Origin: Lepisosteus oculatus
Taxonomy: Eukaryota > Chordata > Actinopteri > Semionotiformes > Lepisosteidae
Reading direction: 5' to 3'
NCBI RefSeq assembly: GCF_040954835.1
Contig: NC_090707.1
Location: 27,236,570-27,300,569, forward strand
Length of the DNA: 64,000 nucleotides
In this document: in pieces, positions 32,655 through 45,200 of the stretch
Layout: each line of letters opens with the position of its first letter
Numbering within the stretch: position 1 is the first letter of the stretch
Made by a program: the position numbers and the translations under genes
Notes under the pieces: generated by a model
Told to the model about the DNA's origin: nothing
What the model saw: the letters and a program-made list of their open reading frames with translations, nothing else
Databases searched by the model: none

Positions 32655-33330
32655 ATCAGAGCTGTGGTAGCTCAGATGGCAAGGGTGTTGAAGGAATGTT
32701 ATCAATTTTAGAAAAGCTAACAAACTACTTGTCTTTTAGCTTTCTAACTGCTTATAACCCTGGCAAGTGGAAACATACCAGGGGCATCTATAGGTCAGTG
32801 GAAAAGTACAGCTCATGTCTTAAGTGTAGTAAAAAGGGAAGTCAAATGTCTTGTTTTGCAAATGTAAGCTATAACGAAAGTCTTAATAAGGCGTTGTTTT
32901 CTGCTACCCAAGCTTGACTAAAAAACTAATGATTCGTTTTAGGGATTAGGTAATCTATGTCAAAAGTAGGAAGCTTGTCTGTTATACAAATAAATGCATA
33001 CAAATAAACAGCTCTTCTTTCACCAACACTGGATACTGAAGTGTTTCTTCAGTATCCAGCTCCTGACGAAAAGGTCCTGGGTTCAATCCCAGATAACTTG
33101 CTCTAATTCCTTCTAGACAGCTCCCAGGTCCAGTTAGCCTGCTTTCCAAATGAGTACCGGGGATTAATCCTTCTGGAGGTAATAGGCCGGCCGGAGTGTG
33201 ATGCTGATCACCTCACCTCCACTTCCAGTGTCGGCTGGCCAAGAAAAATGGTGGCCCTGGCTCCCCATTCCCCATGGGCCTTTATGGCCTGAAAAGGGAC
33301 CGATCTACCTACCTATCTTAAGCACTCCGG
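32655..33330 (+). mobile_element. tRNA-headed SINE split by an insertion
   Basis: GTGGTAGCTCAGATGGCAAGG (32,660) looks like the A box of a tRNA-derived head and CCTGGGTTCAATCCCAG (33,083) like its B box, but they are about 400 bp apart instead of about 50. The B-box side continues into a SINE body to about 33,330. The intervening 32,690-33,050 is AT-rich and ends at a perfect 11-bp palindrome, GGATACTGAAG-TGTTT-CTTCAGTATCC (33,028-33,054). Confidence 0.45.
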
Positions 33331-33364
33331 TTTGTGATAACACACTGTTCCCAGATCAAAAGAA

Positions 33365-33830
33365 ATCTGTAAAAGTCTTAGAGAAAGAATTGATGCTGCT
33401 TAGTATTTGAAGGATTACAAAACCATATCCAAATAATATAAAGTCCACAGTTAGAAAGAAACTCTACAGATAGAGAATATTTGAAACTGTTGCCAATCTT
33501 CCCTGGAGTGGCCATCCTACCAAATGATGCTCATAGAAGACTTTTGTCAGATTTTTCAGAATGGTAAATGTCTGAGTTCATGAGTCCACCACCAGGAAAA
33601 GTTGAATAAGAATAGCTTTCATGGCAGGAAATCCCTACTCTCCAAGACACTGCATGGCTCAAGTTTGCAAAACAGCACTTGCATGGAAAAACAAGACTTC
33701 TGGGACAACGTTTTCTGGACAGATGAATCAAAAGTGGAGTTTGGCCATTATGCACTCAAACACCATAGAAGCGGAAACTGAAGTAGTTCTGTAGGCTGGA
33801 ACTCCTCCCAGGTGATGTGAAAGACTGACC
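33365..33830 (+). pseudogene. Tc1/mariner-like transposase relic
   Basis: Across shifted frames the text encodes RKKLY, LPWSGVA-like and SPPPGKVE-like strings, then KFAKQHLHGKTR and, in another frame, FWDNVFWTDESKVEFGH. The latter resembles the catalytic W-x-x-V-L-W-T/S-D-E-S-K block of Tc1-like transposases. Several frameshifts and stops make it non-functional. No terminal inverted repeats were paired. Confidence 0.55.
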
Positions 33831-33961
33831 AATTTTTACTGGCAACAGTAAACAGTAAACAAGAGGTGCACCACACTGTATGTTTATGAATCATTGTGCA
33901 GTTAAGATAAAACAAATTTACATATTTGCCTCAGTTGCCTGTTACCTCAGTTATATATTTT

Positions 33962-34000
33962 TTAATATTATTGTTATTATTATTATTATTATTATTATTT
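33962..34000 (+). repeat. (ATT)n microsatellite
   Basis: ATTATTGTTATTATTATT run of about 35 bp just outside the 3' end of the L2 element. Confidence 0.9.
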
Positions 34001-34027
34001 TGAAAAAGATATAGCTGCTGTACTTTT

Positions 34028-36655
34028 CGAAATAATAATAATAAACTTTATTTTATATAGCACCCTTAAAAGTGGCTTCCCAAGCACTTTTCATAACGAT
34101 AACAACAACAATGAAAAAAAATACAACATACAGTATGCACAATGAGAATACAATACAGGAGGGCACAGTGGATGGGGGTAGTGAATACAGTAGGAGCAGA
34201 GGGGTAAAGAACAGAATCAGGTAAGTAAAGGCTCTTCTAAAGAAGAAGGTTTTGAGTGTAGACATGAAGCCGTTCAGAGAAGGTGACTCTCTGATAGTGT
34301 TCTGGCTCTTTCACTTCTGAGTTGATTTTGTGCACCTGCCCCTTGTTCCAGCCTCCTGTTCAGCCCACCTTAAAAGCCAGGAGCTCTGTCACGCCCTCTG
34401 CAGCCAAAGAGCGCTCCTTCTCTGTCCTGTCTCTCATTTCCGGTTCTCTGCTGTCCTTCCGGTGTTTCTCTCTCTCTGGGGCTATATATTTCCGGGTCTT
34501 TCATTCTGCCTTGGCTCAGCATTGATGTTCGGATGTCCTGAAACCCACCTAGCACCAGGTCGCCCCACGTCTGCTACCTGAGGGCATAAGTTTCTATACG
34601 GCATTCCCTGAACAGCTGAGCCCGGCTTACCCCCGTCTCGCCGCTATGCATATGGTCTTTTTACTCTCCTGCCATTCCACGGTTCGTCCCTTCTGACATC
34701 CATGACACGTTCACTCTGTTCCGGGCTCTGCATTGGTCCCTGTACCAGGCGAGTCCAGGACCTGTAGCACCTGGTCCCGTTCCCTCCTTTTTCCCCCCGA
34801 CCCTCCACCGGATCCCGGTCTTGTTTTTAATCTCGTTTGTCTTTGTCTCGGATGGACTGCCCAGATATGGACATTTGCCTCGTCTTGGATTTCCCTTTGG
34901 ACTCCCTTTTGGACTGTTTTCCTTGGATTCACCCCCCCCCCCCAGAACACCTGCGCACCACGACCCCTGTTTTCATTCCTGTCTCCTGCATGCTTTTCCC
35001 CCCGTGTTTTCCTCACTCTTCCCTGTGTCGTCTGCATAGGGTCCTGAAAGAACGCAGGGAGAGAGTTCCAGAATTTTGGAGCATAACAAGAGAAGACCCA
35101 CCACCCATAGAGTGTAGACAGGCTTGGGAGACAGACAGAAGACCAGAATTAGAAGAGTAAAGGTTGAGAGGTGGGGAATAGGGTGATAATAGCTCAGACA
35201 GGTACTGAGGTTCCAAGCCATGCAGATCCTAGTAGGTGAGCATAAGGATTTTGAAGTCAACACAAAACTTTACAGGAAGCCAGTGGAAGGGCTCCAGGAT
35301 AGGAGTTATGTGATCACTTGCACTAGACCTGGTCAGGATTCCGGCTCCCGAATTTTGGACATACTGGAGTTTGTTCAATGTGGATTTAGAAACCCCAGTG
35401 AGTAGAGCATTACAGTAGTTGATATGGGAGAACATAAATGATCAGCTTTTCAGACAAAGTTAGTGATAATATACTATAGGCCATAGTCTAGTGATATTTC
35501 AGAGGTGAAAGAAAGATGTTTGACAATATGCTGCAAATGTGGATCGAATGTCAAACCTGAATCAAAAATCACCCCCAAGTTTTTTAATTTAGACTGATGC
35601 TGTAGGGTTACAGCATTGGATTTACAATGTTAATAGGGGTGCCAATAAGCATGACTTTAGTCTTGTCACAGAGATAGCCACATCAGTGTCAGTTTTGGTA
35701 TAGATGTATCTTTGAGTATAATCAGCACAGGAATGATAGTTGAGGCCATGTGATCTTAAAAGCTGACCAAGTGGAAACATGTAAATGCTGAAAAGTAACG
35801 GGCCCGGTATTGAGCCCTGAGGAACACCAGACTTAACGAGTCTAATTTCAGACCTAAATCCACCAAGAGAGACAAAGTGACGGCGATCAGTGAGGTAAGA
35901 CTTGAACCATTTAAGAGCAGTGTCAGAAACTCCATAGTCACAAGATGAGAAAGTAAGATATCATGGTTAACAGTGCAGAAAGCAGTACTGAGATCAAGAA
36001 AAATGAGGATAGAAAAATAACCAGAATCAGATGCTATTAGAAGATTTGACCAGGGCAGTTTCTGTGCCGTGAAGTTGTTGGAAAACAGATTGGAGGGGTT
36101 CGAAAAGGGTATTTGGTTATGTCAGTAACTGAATTATAAAAATCACGTGCTAGGATTTTTGCAAGAAAGGGTAAGTTGGAAATGGAGCAAAAATTGTCCA
36201 GAGACTTTTCTGGCATGCAGGTAATGGCAGCAGTTTTGAGAACCATTCATACAACACTAGTGCTCAAGCATTTCTTTATTAAATTGAAGATAACGGGGCA
36301 GAGGGAAGTGAAACAGGACTGAAATAAAGTGGTGGGATTGGGATCTAATATACAGGTGGTGGATTTCAAATGTGAAACCAGTTTACTGATGGATGCAGAG
36401 TCAAGAAGAGAGAAGTTGGAGAGGAGGGAACCAGTAAAGTTGGACAAGCAGGGAGAAAGTGTGGAAATGCGTTTCTGAGAGAATGTGATGCTGGGTGTTG
36501 TGGATCTTGGAGCTAAGGAAATCTAAGAATGTGTTGCAAAGTTGTGAAGAGGCAGGTAATGTGGTGGGGAAGATAGGCTTTAGCAGTCTGTTGATAGTGG
36601 AGAAAAGACGTCTGTGGTTGTTATGGTTATTTTCAATGATGTGAGAGAAGTGGTG
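34028..36655 (-). pseudogene. L2-type LINE with decayed reverse transcriptase
   Basis: The minus strand ends in a GCTATATAAAATAAAGTTTATTATT-type tail (34,028-34,070), the L2 3' signature. Upstream the RT is recognisable: WFKSYLTDRRHF and SGVPQGSIPGPLLFSIYM (35,800-35,930), then NYHSCADYTQ, and at 35,229-35,435 YCNALLTGVSKSTLNKLQ with HWLPVKFCVDFKIL. The catalytic YADD motif reads CADY (near 35,715), so the second Asp is lost. Stops and shifts interrupt the frame. The 3' part is split by an LTR-like insert at about 34,300-35,048. Such LINEs also mobilise SINEs with the same tail, as in the 5S-headed SINEs here. Confidence 0.85.
34300..35048 (+). repeat. LTR-like insertion inside the L2 element
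   Basis: GC-rich and C/T-rich block that interrupts collinear L2 sequence: L2 text ending GACTCTCTGATAGTG resumes at GAGAGAGTTCCAGAATTTTGGAGC. It aligns in patches with the minus-strand solo LTR at 31,937-32,411. Exact ends and duplication were not resolved. Confidence 0.55.
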
Positions 36656-37509
36656 GATCTAGCCAACAATATCGTATCCTTATATTCAGACAATATCCTT
36701 ATATTCAGGCAATTTATTTAATTTTAAAATGAAGAGAATTTTATTTTAGATTTTTATTCTAAAATAAAATAATATAGCAGCTTTAAAACCATATAGCATC
36801 ATTCTGTATTTAAGGGTGAATAAAAACAAAACAGCATTCAGTTCTCCTGCACCACTATAGTAGAGCTGAAAATAGCCCCTTTATCTCAGAAACCAAAGCA
36901 ATGCAAATGCTAACTTCTACAGCAAAAACTGAGCACATTGTTTTTACTAAGTAAAATAAATTACTTTAAACATTTTTCCTTCAACAGTTTTGAATATTTT
37001 TAACCCATTCTTCTTTACAACACTGCTTTTACATGGTGATGCTTAAATCATGTGAATTGGGCTCCTGCGCTGGACTGTTCTCGTGAATGCTTGTTAAAAA
37101 ATAAACTTGGTTAAAAAAATAATGTTTTACTCCCAGAAACAACATTCAGCATTATTCATAAATTGAACAAAAAAAAAAACTTGATAAATATGGTAAATTA
37201 ACCATTAGTATAGTAACAATGACTAACCTATTCCACATGTAGATTTATGACAGATTACAGGAAAAATGTTTAAATCAATGCTTATTTCAGCTTGGTCAAA
37301 ACTACTATAGAAGCTACTGTAGGTCAAGGGTAGGTCAATAGCAGCTTTAATCTCTTTCATGTTGCACTCAAACCAGAAAGTGTGAAATCTTTCAGGTTCA
37401 ATTTCTTGTCAAGTGCAGTAAAGGTGTGAACACTGCCATAGGGGATTAAAGAAAACTAGTTAAACAGGCCATTTAACCAGCAGCTTATTGTATACAGTGT
37501 CACCCTTTC

Positions 37510-37575
37510 CACTTTAACTGGCAACCCACTGACGCTATGCAGATGTAAGCCTTGCCGGTACCTTGATGTGAGATC
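37510..37575 (+). repeat. Degraded 5S-headed SINE head
   Basis: AACTGGCAACCCACTGACGCTATGCAG and TACCTTGATGTGAGATCAC align to the 5S-like head of the SINE at 4,261 with many substitutions. Confidence 0.6.
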
Positions 37576-38619
37576 ACTGCCCACAATTGAAAACAAAAAG
37601 GTCACAACACTTCATTCTTTTCCTGATCTTGTGTAAAATGCTTCCTTTATGTTGATGGTTGCTGTGTATAAAGCAGTTTGAAAATGGATAGATTGGCAAA
37701 AGCCTAATTGTAAAATCATTCCAATTAAAATACAATAAGAAAGTAATTCTCTTCAAATGTTATTTAGTTAATGTACACCATAAGAAACAGATTACTTCTT
37801 CAGGTTTAAAAATGTTAATACACCTTCAAAGTATTCTGACATGCAAGTTAAAGCCTCTTTTAAAAAATGCAGTTGTTTGCTAATGTTCTCTTTTGAAGGA
37901 TACTTCAGCAACTCTCCATCATTATTAAGATTTTATTTCATTTTAAAATTATCACATATTGTAACCTTGACAGTGTCTGCCTTGCAAAACACCTGGTTTC
38001 AATTCCAATTATTTTTTTCCAATTATAGAATTGTATACTGTTTTTACTTTTGTTAGTTTTATACTGTATATCACAGTATGTTAAATATACATTTTCTATT
38101 AAAAATGAAAGTAGGGCTGTTTCACGAATAAATTTTTTTAGCCAGATATGTAAAAAAATAGTTTATTGTTATACGCCGTTGGGGACGCAATGTGCTTTTT
38201 TCAGCTTTACATGTGCATTAAAATAACCTATATTTTGTCTTAGTGCTAATTTCAGCAACAATTAATTGGGAACTAATTTTAGTTTAGATTCTGATCATGA
38301 GATATATATTTTACAATACTGTAGTGGTTTTAAAAACATACTGTATTTACTGTATATACAGTATACAGCATACTGATCATACAGCAGTTCATTGACTTGT
38401 ACTCTGTTGTTTTGGCATACAGTATTTTGGGTTGTGACTTCATGTGATTCACGTGTGATGCATGTCAAGAATTGTAGTCTTTGTTCACATATTTGATTCA
38501 CATGGCTGACATTTTAAAACTACAGTACACTCTGTACTGTTCCTTTTTTAAATAGACCATATCATCTCAAATAATAATGGAGTTTGACCTCCTTTAATTG
38601 CACAATGTGCTGTACTCAC

Positions 38620-38725
38620 AAATGGCAATCTACTGACACTAAACAGTTGTGAGCTTTGCTAGTAACCTGATGGAAGACCTGCTGGGAAAAGCTTAGCTTG
38701 CTGCTGGGAGAGATGTCAGTGGAGG
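38620..38725 (+). repeat. Degraded 5S-headed SINE head
   Basis: CAATCTACTGACACTAAACAG, GCTAGTAACCTGATGGAAGACC and TGCTGGGAAAAGC match the same head region with about 25% divergence by eye. Confidence 0.6.
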
Positions 38726-41700
38726 AGCGTTATTCCTCATCGTACTATATAGTATAATAATATGAAAGTAAGACAAATTATGCCATGAATAAATAAAAAT
38801 GCATAGTTGATTTATTATATCACTAACATCAACAAGGCAACAAGGGGAAAAAGTGAGAATACTGAACCCTATAATTGTAGTACATGTTAGCTATAACTTC
38901 AGTTAGATTTTTGTGCGTTTGTGTGAACAGTAAAATAAATCTGTGGATAAAACTTTGTGGATGGGTCAATATTTCTTTTAAACTTAAGGGTTAAATGTAC
39001 AGTAAATCATGTTCAGCAAAACACCAGCTGCAACATTAAATGTATCTACTTTTAATAAGAAACGGGCCCGAAGACACAAAGAATACTTGTTTTAAGAATC
39101 CCAAAGAATTATTTTTGTGTAGAAGGCCAATCGCAACTACCTGCTTTTAGAAAACACTGATATAGCTCAGTTATGTAGACATCTTTTGATTGAGGTTGAA
39201 ATTTGCTTAACCAATAGAAATTATTTGAAGGTTTCCTTTTTGAAACTTAAGTTCTTTGTCTTCTTATCAAGTAAGTGTATAAAAGTGTATAAAAGAAACC
39301 CATGCAAACTCGGAGGAAACATGCAAACTCCATACAGTTAGCACTCCAGGAACTGAACTCAAGGAAAGCTCATTAAAGGGTAGCTCCCCCTTTGAAACCC
39401 ACCACATCTTTGTTCCCGAAACACCCCAAAAAATTGTTCCTATTTTTTGGGTTGTGGTGTCACTTTGTGATGTTGCTATATTATATTTTTAATGCTATAT
39501 TATAATTACGATGCCAGTATTTGATTAATTTTAATTGAATATATTGTTGGAGCTGCAATTTTATTTTAAAACAAAAGTAATTTCTGAAAAAAAAATGTGA
39601 CAGTGAATACCACAAAAAATGAAGAAGCTTATTTTTTGTAAACGTCATGATTATTACACAAGAGAGTGAAACAAGACATAATTTGTTACAGTGATTATTT
39701 TTAATCAAAATAATTGCTCCTGTGTCCAAATTAGAATAAAAAGTTGTATTTTGTCCTTTCTTTGAGGATAATGAATTTATACCATGGCTTCTAATTCTCT
39801 TAAGTATTAATTAACCACCTCACTTAAATTTAATTATGATGTTTTTTCTGCTATTCAAAAGGCTGCTAATTGGTCTTAATCAAACAATTTCTTGACCCAT
39901 GAATGCTGAGGCAAGCCATTTCTTGAAGAATCCCTTCAATGGTACTGACTAAAACAAAACATGGCATATTGTCCATTTGTAAAATATACAGACCAAACAG
40001 TATCATACTGTATTGTCAAGGAAACTGTAGTATGTTTAAAGTTTGCATAAAAGAAATTACACACTTTTTATACAATTAAATTATGTACAATTTTATTACC
40101 TGTAAAAATATTTTTTGTTTAAAGCTTTGTTGGAAAGTGATTATGTGAACTTAATCACTTCAAGTTCACAGTGGTTAAGGGCTGGATCACTATGTTTCCA
40201 CAACATTACCTGAATAAGAATCCAGTGGAGTCCACTTTTGGTCAAAGTCAGTTCAAATGGACATTTTCACATACCAGCAGATCGATTGCATGTTCATTTT
40301 AAACATTTGATTCCACCTCTTATTTTTTGGGAGGACTAGTTTTTTTTAAATAAGTGAAAAATAATTTCACCAAATAGAAAAGCTTATGCATATAAATAAG
40401 ATGTAAAAAATATGCTGAGTCATTGAATGCCTCTTTAATAATATAAAGATTACAAAGAAGAATAAAAAGGAACAAGGCAGGCCATTATTAATATGCTATA
40501 TGAAGCAAGAAAGCTACAAGACCATGTATCTTTTTTAAAGAAACGTCTTTTCTTAATAAAAACACAAATTAAACTGCCGTGCACAAAAAAATATATACAG
40601 TAGTATGTTAAGGTCTTTAAAAGCAACAAGACACAAAATGACTATACTGTACATAATACACTGATACTGCATATTAAATGGAGACACTGGGATGTATGAG
40701 GAAACAGCATAAAGGCAGGGCTCTGGAAATATTTGCAAAAGCATGTGCTTCCATCACAAGCATACGGAAGATTACTTTGTTTCTTTCTACAAGCTGCAAA
40801 TGAATCCTAAAATCATGGATAGTTCACAAAAAAACAGACCCTAAAAAAGAATGCAGTTATTACCTCCTGGGAAAGAGCTATATCGCTGCAATTATATATC
40901 CTGGTACCTACATTAATGTAATTTATTTAGACCTTGACACATCATCTGGCTCTGCCCTTCTTCTCTTAAGAGGCTGTCCATTACCATTTTCTACAAACAA
41001 GAAGCTTTTGATAATGACCCCAATCTTCTTTTAGGTGGAATGCAATGTCATAACTCTAGGGAAACAGGAGTACCCATTTAACCATGAACAGAAAGGTTGG
41101 ATTTACAGTGGTCACGAATTTAACAAGTTTGAAGGTATTTGGGGGTACTGCAATATAATATTCTAGATAGAGACATTCTGCATCTAATCAAGGACAAGGA
41201 AGGCAAAGTCTGTGTCACTTCCATAAAAAAAGATAATAAAAAATATAAAATGTAGATGGGGACCTAGCTACAGTCTACAGACTACCCAAAGGATAAAGGC
41301 TAGAGGTGTCGTAGGTCATATGAATGACATTAACAATTGACATAGCCACAGTAAATGTCCAGCAACATGACAGGGCCAGCAGGTAGAGATAGCCATGATG
41401 GATGTGCATAGATGTCCACCAACAAGATTGGTTGATTTGACATGGAATGACAATTGTCATGTTTTAGGCAGACAAAAGCTGAAGACGGATATTCAGCTTT
41501 CATGAATACCAAGAAGACACTGGCTAAAAGTATGTGGAACTCCTTTACCCTCCAGACTGATATAGTATCTTTAAAGAACACTGTCATAAAAAACAGAGGA
41601 TGCAAATCCACCACTGGATGATGTCTTATGGCTCTATGCAGACTCACATGGTGGAGAGTTTATGAGATCCATCCACCTTATCATGGCAGGCTGAGATTGC

Positions 41701-42054
41701 CACCAGGTAAGTGCCACCAAGATTTCCATCCTCCAACAAATAATAAGGGAAACAGTGGGAGGGAGATGGTATCCAAATTTCTGGCTGCTCAATAGGCCAC
41801 AAAAAACTATTTACATGCCACAGTCACTTGACTTATCTGTTATTCCATACAAGGGAAAATCATCAGCTTAACTAAAGTCATTTCTCAATGTTTGATTTTA
41901 TGAAGGCATTGTTTGCCTTCAACACAGAAACAATCGACTGATGCAATGACTCCTTTGCCTTGTGTATACCTTTGCAGTGGCTCATCAAATGCTAGGCTGA
42001 AATTGGGGCATTAGTGTGTTGTTTTAAAAGCCCCTGTACCAATGCTTGAGTGAG

Positions 42055-42290
42055 TCAGGGCTCTGCATCGATACTCGAGGTCATGTCAATGCTTGATATC
42101 TTACTTTAAATCCTGCATCATAACTTGAGATCCTGCACTGATGATCTAGGTCATGTCAAAGTTTGAGATCTTACATTGAAACCTTAAGTCACATTAATGC
42201 TCAAGACCATGCAATGATGGAAACCGTGCATCTAGTGTCAAGAGAATTTGAGACTCTGCATCAAATAAGTTGAGACCTTCCCTTGAGTCA
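42055..42290 (+). repeat. Degenerate short tandem repeat
   Basis: Irregular repeats of a roughly 25-35 bp motif resembling GCATCGATACTCGAGGTCATGTCAATG (recognisable near 42,067, 42,115, 42,145, 42,195, 42,225 and 42,255). Strongly diverged. Confidence 0.5.
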
Positions 42291-45200
42291 GTATATAGGC
42301 ATTTAAAATTCTGTGAAGGAGCCTACAACCAGTAGTGAGCAATCCACAGAACTCTTAGAGGAAATAGGTTAGAGAATGAAACAATCCCAGGTGCTGCAAG
42401 CCTTAACAATAACACAAAAAGCTGAAATCTGTCAAACCTTAACCACACATCCAAAATCTCAAAAGACGCTGCATCAGCTGCTAGGAATCTGCAACAGTCC
42501 TATAGGAAAAGCCATAAAGAAAAAACAAAAATAGTCACAGGTATCCTAAGCAGTAGATCTAAAAGCTTTCATGTATCGTTTCAGAAAGAAGTAATTTAAA
42601 TGTAAGGTGAATATAGCAATCTGGTGGAGGTTAGCTCTCTACAGAAATAACTTTTTTCAATGGGCCTAGCAAAACTACTTAATCAGGCTCAAGTTTGGGA
42701 AGGCACACTGTCAGAACAGTTGTGATGTCACTAAAAATGGTGATAAGCTACCCTGTTAACCTGGCCTTGTGGGAAATGAAAGGTTGGATCAGATAAATTG
42801 ACAGGATATTTTGTAATAATTTTTGCCTTTAATATACGTACTCAGTAGAAAGGCAGTGATGTGGCACTTCAACAAGAGGTACAGGCTGCATTCTGCCTGA
42901 AAGGGATTTATTCCCCAAAATTAATAATGTGTCCTGTTAAAGCAAACAGTATTTTTAATAGAACTCTTAAAGTACCATCAATTGCCAGACATAAAATTAA
43001 GGCTCTGTTTGTAATGAAATAATCAAATACAATGGAAACCATTTAACAGGTTGTATACTGGTATATTCATCCACAGCAGTATTAAAATATCAGATATTTG
43101 CTCAATAAATTGTATGTTTAGTGGCTGAAATAATTAAATGTCATGTTGAAGGTTGAAATAACTGTTCATGCTATTATTATCATATGTGGGTCCAGTTCTT
43201 ATTCCTTTAAAAATGTTTGAACAGTCTAATGCTTTATTAAGCCCAATTTAGTGTTCTTAAAACAACACCAAAATGTCAGGTTAATTAAAATTGAAAGGGA
43301 AGTATACAAAGGCCTAGAGCTGTGAATTGTTATAGTAACAGTGGGAGTCAAGTCATTGTAAACAATACATTACATTTTTGCAGACTTGCCCCATTAATGT
43401 TGCCATTTTCTTCCAAACTGAACCATGACATGCAAAAGTTTAGTCTACAAGATTGTTTTTCCTTGTGGCAACAAGTACTTTTCCAGACACTTCTTTCAAT
43501 ACTAATCTCCATGTATGGAATATGTATACACTAATGAAGTTATTTTATAAGACATCAAATTTAAAAGCGGACAATAATTTACAAAAGTTGCCCCTAGGTC
43601 ATACAGGAGAATTGAAGTGCACATTTAATGTCCAATTATCATGAACAAGTGTGACAGAATAACCCTACACACATCAATTTGAGGAAGTTCACATATTTAT
43701 TGTCTTTATTGCATTAATGCATTAATTTAATTAATATTGCAATTACCTTTACTCATGTGTAACAAAATTATTTTCACATTGTTCCCTTTTGATTCTTAAC
43801 TATTTGCTCATCCACTAACCACTGTCATATGTATTATTTAACATTAAATATTCCAAAAAGCAAAGAACATAACTCATCAGCTACTTATGTTTGTGATGTC
43901 ACAAACATAGATAGGTATCTATTTCATAGATAGGTTCTATGTAACACCAATCATTAGGGTCAACTGCTAGTCATCAGGGCAATACTGTATGTCACATCTT
44001 GCTTAATGTAACAACATAACTTCAATAGCAAATGCAAAAATAAAAAATGGTTCAAGATATTAGAGGCATGAGATAATGCAGTCTTTTCCACAATTATCAT
44101 GTGGAAAACTATTTGGTAGTCTATCTGGAAATATATCTAGACATTTTGCTTTTTTTTTACTAATTGGGTTTTGCCATATTAGCTGAATGCTGTATACCTT
44201 TGGGTAGCAGAATGCAACACCTTCACTGTACTTAATGGAAAGGTGGAACTGGACTAAGGTAGGCAATTGTGTGCTAAATAACATTTCCTAGAAATGTTTA
44301 TTTGAAAGTCATAATTTTAATTTGAAAAGGGGCAACTTTAAGAATCATTGGCTCAGTAATATCACATAAAACCTAATAAGATCAAAAGTGCATCAACTGC
44401 ATGTGAGCTATCTCTAAACTAGTTTTTTTGGAGCAGACTACAGTATGCATGAAATAGTTGAAGCTACACAGACCTTGTGTGACCTCGTGGATATTAATGT
44501 ATCCACTGCACCCCCTAAAATGAAAAAGAAACCAGCACATGTCCCTCAATCACAGATTTCCAAATTTAAGGCACATAGAATAAATCATTACATTTTAAAG
44601 CATTACACTGGACCTCTATGTGTACATATATTTTAATTTTACAATTTAAAAGTACACCCAATTTCTGGAATTGTGCGGCGCTTCTGGCATACTACTAGCC
44701 AACTGCCTGTGGCCACAAAGTTATGTAGTGTGATGGACTTTAAACTGATACTTTCACTGTAAAATACAGTATAGCTGCCATTTTTTATCAACATCTTCCC
44801 TGCACATCAAAACCATAATATTCCTTCGCAAAGAAACAAGAAACGTAGAAGAATATTCTGTTTTGGTATATAAGCTAAAGTAGAGGGAAATATTAAAAAT
44901 GCAATTCCCATTTTATAAACAAAGACCAAAATGTTTTAAGAACAATGAGTACAGAAAATACATCAGGTCTTTCTATATTAACAAACCAGCATTTTTTTGA
45001 GGAACACTGTTTTGTCTCAATGTGGACCACCTTCACCTACAACAACAATTCTAAAAAAACGGGTGGGAAATGATAATACTAGATAAAAAAAATCTTCTTT
45101 AGCCTGCTTAAAAACATGCATCATGAAACTCCTGAAGAAATTCCATATATAGGTTCACACTAAGATACAAGATGCACTGCTTACCATAGTATGAGATAAT

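Noticed and set aside
32655-33100. tRNA gene
   Set aside because: A and B boxes are 400 bp apart and the flanks are a SINE body; no cloverleaf can form.
41330-41647. 105-codon minus-strand frame
   Set aside because: No recognisable motif and no exon boundaries; likely chance.
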